NCBI RefSeq assembly: GCF_034427655.1
Contig: NZ_JAXOFX010000011.1
Span: 75,253 to 139,252, forward strand
DNA: 64,000 nucleotides
Direction of reading: 5' to 3'
Source of the DNA: Robertmurraya_A mangrovi
Lineage (GTDB): Bacteria; Bacillota; Bacilli; Bacillales; Cytobacillaceae
In this document: in pieces, positions 61,436 through 64,000 of the stretch
Position numbering within the stretch: position 1 is the stretch's first letter
How the letters are laid out: each line of letters starts with the position of its first letter
Translations under genes and position numbers: made by a program
The notes under the pieces: generated by a model
Told to the model about the DNA's origin: nothing
Seen by the model: the letters and a program-made list of their open reading frames with translations, nothing else
The model's database searches: none

Positions 61436-62707
61436 TCACTCATGATTAAAATCATCGGTTAGTCTCTGTAGAACTTCTTCAAATTCTACGTTGGCTGGAT
61501 CCATTTGCTGAAGCCTAGTAAAAATTTCAACGGCTGCGTCCCTTTTTCCTTCCTCTATTAGAAAATATCCATAGTCTGAAAGAAACTCCGAATGATTCTT
61601 AAAATAATTATATGCAGCTTCATATTTGTTTAATGCCTGTGAATATTGTTCCAAGTGCCAAAGAGCATGAGCCTCGTCCCAGATTAATTGGGGCTCTTCT
61701 AACCCATTTGATTGGATAAGCTCACAGATTTCCAAAACTTCTTCATACTTTTCTTGATGAATGAGTACTTTGTTTAATGTTAATGCAGCCTCCAAAAATT
61801 CAGGATCAAGAGCAAGTGCCTCTCGAAGTAAACGCTCTGCTTCTTCCTCTACTCCTAACTTAAGGGCAAGCTTTCCACCATAGAAATACAGTTCTTTATT
61901 ATACTCATCCAGGTTTATACCTGCTTTTATGGTTTCAAAACTTTGATCTATCTCTTCCTCTTGCTCATATGCCTTTGCAAGATATAGATATAATGAATGA
62001 TATTCAGGATCAAGAGCTTTTAGTTCATTAAATTTTTCAATCGCTGTTTTATTATATCCTGCTTGAAGGGCTGTAAAAGCATAGTTGAATAAGGTATTAA
62101 TTTCTAACTTTTCTTCAAGGGCTTTTTCATAATGAGGAATAGCTTCCTCAAATGATCCTCCCGCGCTTAAAGCTTCTCCCAGTCTTTGATGTACATTCAC
62201 ACCAGCGATTACGGTTTCTTTCGGGAGAACGGCATGGTAGGATCTTATCGCTTCTAAGAATTTTCCTTCTTCTAAATATAATTCACCTAAAGCAAAGTCA
62301 ATAATGACCTCATCTGGCAATGCAGCCTTAGCTTTTAGTAACTTTTGCTCGCTGACTTCATATAGCCCGTCCATTTGATATAAATCAGCTAACAATAATA
62401 ATCCTTGAGGATAACTCGGATCATTTTCATTGATCTTGTCTAAAGCAAGAATGGCTTCTTCTTCTTCACCTAGTTCCATGCATGCTTCAGCAAAAAGAAC
62501 TAATAATTCTCCTTCTTCTGGATAGGCTAACAATAGCTTTTCAAACAATGCTTTTGCTTCAGCAATAAACCCAATGTGTAATAACTCTTCACCTAGGGTA
62601 AATCTTTCTTCGTTAGTACCTTCATTTAATACAATATTGTATCCTTTAAGAGCTTCCTCGTGCTGACCGTTCTCTAATTGAGTAATGATTTTATCTACAA
62701 ATTCCAT
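61436..62707 (-). CDS. ypiA: TPR protein YpiA
   Basis: 423 residues made of about eleven tetratricopeptide repeats, e.g. AEAKALFEKLLLAYPEEGEL, EEAIPHYEKALEEKLEINTL and AERLLREALALDPEFLEAAL. No membrane segment or signal. It is a soluble scaffold for protein contacts. In B. subtilis ypiA-ypiB-ypiF lie between aroE and qcrA; the same order holds here. Confidence 0.92.
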   Translation of the reverse strand: MEFVDKIITQLENGQHEEALKGYNIVLNEGTNEERFTLGEELLHIGFIAEAKALFEKLLLAYPEEGELLVLFAEACMELGEEEEAILALDKINENDPSYPQGLLLLADLYQMDGLYEVSEQKLLKAKAALPDEVIIDFALGELYLEEGKFLEAIRSYHAVLPKETVIAGVNVHQRLGEALSAGGSFEEAIPHYEKALEEKLEINTLFNYAFTALQAGYNKTAIEKFNELKALDPEYHSLYLYLAKAYEQEEEIDQSFETIKAGINLDEYNKELYFYGGKLALKLGVEEEAERLLREALALDPEFLEAALTLNKVLIHQEKYEEVLEICELIQSNGLEEPQLIWDEAHALWHLEQYSQALNKYEAAYNYFKNHSEFLSDYGYFLIEEGKRDAAVEIFTRLQQMDPANVEFEEVLQRLTDDFNHE

Positions 62708-62725
62708 TTGACGTCCCTTTCTATA

Positions 62726-63634
62726 CTATTCGTCTTTGTTTGCAAAGAATGAGGGGGTATTTATTATTACATGCTCCCCAAATCCTGGGCGATATAAAAC
62801 TTCCTCGCCCGCTCGAATAACAGAGCCTTTATGAACAGTGATTACTAGCCTATGATTATGATAATGAAATAATTGCAGTTCATCAATATTTCTGATTCCC
62901 CTACTTACCTCATAAAAATTATAACTTAATTCTCCACCTGGATGGATATGAGATTTTAAAGGAAGAATCCCTATTTTACAAAGGTTATTATAAGAAATAG
63001 GCACGAGCTCTTCTATCTCTTCAGATATTGATGGAATTTTCTCCCTGCTCATCATTTCTTTCCAAGCGTGTTTAGCTTGCTTCCTTTCCCGCTCCGTCCC
63101 TTGCATTAAAATAGGAACAAGCGGACTATTATAAGGAAACATAGCTTCCCTAATCCAGCCCCAAGGTATTTGTTCTAGCTCGTCCACATGTTGTACTTCA
63201 ATAAAGATGACCGGGATTTTTTCCTTTTTACATTTTCGTATCATACCAGGAGTAATTAAACGAACTGGAATTCTGACGCCAATAATAAAATCAATTGGGC
63301 TTCCAATTAATTTCCCTCTCCATTTTTTTAACTGTAATTGAAACATAGACTCTTGTCCAACTCTGACAGGTGTTACAAAAGCCGTACAGCCTTTTTTTAT
63401 GAATTGATTAATATAATACTCTTTCATTTCTTGGAAGGGCTTTTCTAATGGAATATTGGAGTCTAAAACAATATGAGGAGGGGTCATGATAAAAGAGTTC
63501 GCATTCATCTTCATGTATTTAAATTTCTTAAATGAGGTCTGCAAAGATGCAATGCGTGCTTCTTTAATTAGGAGTGATGTTTTTTCAATCCTCTTCTCCT
63601 TGAGTAAATTTGCATTTTCAATAATATACGCCAT
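62726..63634 (-). CDS. Unrecognised protein, amidohydrolase-like outline
   Basis: 302 residues, ATG 63634 with GAGGGTGG upstream. The N-terminal IIENANLLKEKRIEKTSLLI and the C-terminal VIRAGEEVLYRPGFGEHVII resemble the small beta-sandwich ends of amidohydrolases, and the segment after residue 48 (FIMTPPHIVLD) sits where those enzymes have PGFIDxHxH, but the metal-binding histidines are absent. It is 19 bp upstream of ypiA and probably co-transcribed. B. subtilis has no such gene at this place that I recall. Function unknown. Confidence 0.65.
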   Translation of the reverse strand: MAYIIENANLLKEKRIEKTSLLIKEARIASLQTSFKKFKYMKMNANSFIMTPPHIVLDSNIPLEKPFQEMKEYYINQFIKKGCTAFVTPVRVGQESMFQLQLKKWRGKLIGSPIDFIIGVRIPVRLITPGMIRKCKKEKIPVIFIEVQHVDELEQIPWGWIREAMFPYNSPLVPILMQGTERERKQAKHAWKEMMSREKIPSISEEIEELVPISYNNLCKIGILPLKSHIHPGGELSYNFYEVSRGIRNIDELQLFHYHNHRLVITVHKGSVIRAGEEVLYRPGFGEHVIINTPSFFANKDE

Positions 63635-63731
63635 AAAACCACCCTCTTTTAACGGTCTTATGACAAGCTATGAAATTAATGTGTAAATATGACAATTATG
63701 ATTAAAAAATAATATTATAAAAATAAAATGA

Positions 63732-63777
63732 AGGGCTGTCCAAATAGTCATTTTTATGATTATTTGAACAGCCCCAT
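63732..63777 (-). terminator. Long terminator hairpin of the gene beyond the window
   Basis: GGGCTGTCCAAATA and TATTTGAACAGCCC pair over about 18 bp with the flanking ATCAT/ATGA; the minus strand runs into TTCATTTTATTTTT. Confidence 0.75.
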
Positions 63778-63808
63778 ATTTTTTGTTTTAGCCTCTTTAA
63801 ATAGGTCT

Positions 63809-63910
63809 GTTGATTTCCGTTTCAGGCACTTCGCTTTCCGCGGGGCGGGCGGTGAGCCTCCTCGTCGCAAGCTCCTGTGGGGTCTCACCCACTGGCTTTG
63901 CACACCTTCC
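63809..63910. repeat. Family-1 intergenic repeat, copy D (right end altered)
   Basis: Starts GTTGATTTCC and shares GAGCCTCCTCGTCGCAAGC and TGTGGGGTCTCACC with copies A and C, but the right end degrades after CACACCTTCC with no AATCAAC. A truncated or diverged copy. Confidence 0.7.
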
Positions 63911-64000
63911 AAAATAAGTAAGTTGATGTATGAAGTTATAGACAAACGCAAAAAAAGCTCCTATTGTAGAAATGTTGAATGTTTGTTCCCTAAAACAAAC

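Larger units (their letters stand above)
63635..64000. other. Intergenic region with hairpin and repeat copy D
   Basis: Upstream of the last gene: a long hairpin (63732-63777), the family-1 repeat copy D and AT-rich sequence. In B. subtilis aroE would follow; no part of it is visible. Confidence 0.5.

Noticed and set aside
63760..63951. 63-residue minus-strand frame at copy D
   Set aside because: Derived from the repeat; no ribosome site.

Overview
The window is a chromosomal segment of a low-GC, endospore-forming member of the Bacillaceae. Its gene order follows the Bacillus subtilis ypbR-to-ypiA region closely: dynA, ypbQ, bcsA, ypwA, ypvA, ypsC, rnpB, gpsB, ypsA, cotD, yprB-yprA, the ypp cluster, recU-ponA, ypoC-nth-dnaD, aspB, ypmB-ypmA, dinG, panBCD, birA-cca, bshA-bshB1-mgsA-dapB, ypjD, ypjC, ypjB, ypjA, qcrABC and ypiF-ypiB-ypiA. 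Spore genes (cotD, ypjB), a B-type RNase P RNA, bacillithiol genes and menaquinol:cytochrome c reductase all fit. It is not B. subtilis itself: asnS is missing between dnaD and aspB, xpt-pbuX are missing beside bcsA, and several accessory genes are inserted.

Layout. 1-4.6 kb: 5' part of dynA, a repeat-rich gap with a 31-residue microprotein under a Fur-like promoter, and the alkylpyrone pair bcsA-ypbQ. 4.6-9.4 kb: an accessory block with a CheX-like protein, an SDR, two tiny zinc-knuckle proteins and a ba3-type cytochrome oxidase operon (subunits IIa, II, I) behind a CRP/FNR-type box. 9.4-19.4 kb: EamA transporter, M32 carboxypeptidase, MFS transporter, YpvA helicase, a small gene with a 5' hairpin, YpsC methyltransferase and a PAS-PAS-GGDEF-EAL protein. 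19.5-25.6 kb: rnpB, gpsB, ypsA, cotD and the DNA-repair pair mrfB-mrfA with a LexA-like box. 25.8-30.5 kb: a second accessory block with two orphan oligopeptide-type permeases, a CRP/FNR regulator, a short Hcp and Hsp20. 30.5-42 kb: yppG to ypmA, including recU-ponA. 42-60 kb: a degenerate ComEC-type metallo-beta-lactamase-fold protein, dinG, pantothenate, biotin/tRNA, bacillithiol and lysine genes, ypjC, a zinc peptidase and qcrABC. 60-64 kb: ypiF, ypiB, ypiA, an unrecognised protein and an intergenic repeat.

How the genes connect. The regulator at 27.7 kb carries a CRP-like recognition helix (R-E-T-V-N-R). TGTGA-N6-TCACA type boxes lie upstream of hcp and of the ba3 oxidase, both placed about 40-45 bp before a plausible start point, so a small respiration/nitrosative-stress regulon is a reasonable inference. 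The minus-strand run from ypjD to panD is a series of tightly overlapping housekeeping genes. Two families of palindromic intergenic repeats (about 100-185 bp) recur through the window. Many start sites here were set by Shine-Dalgarno position rather than by the longest open frame, and seven small genes missed by length cut-offs (31-58 residues) are described.
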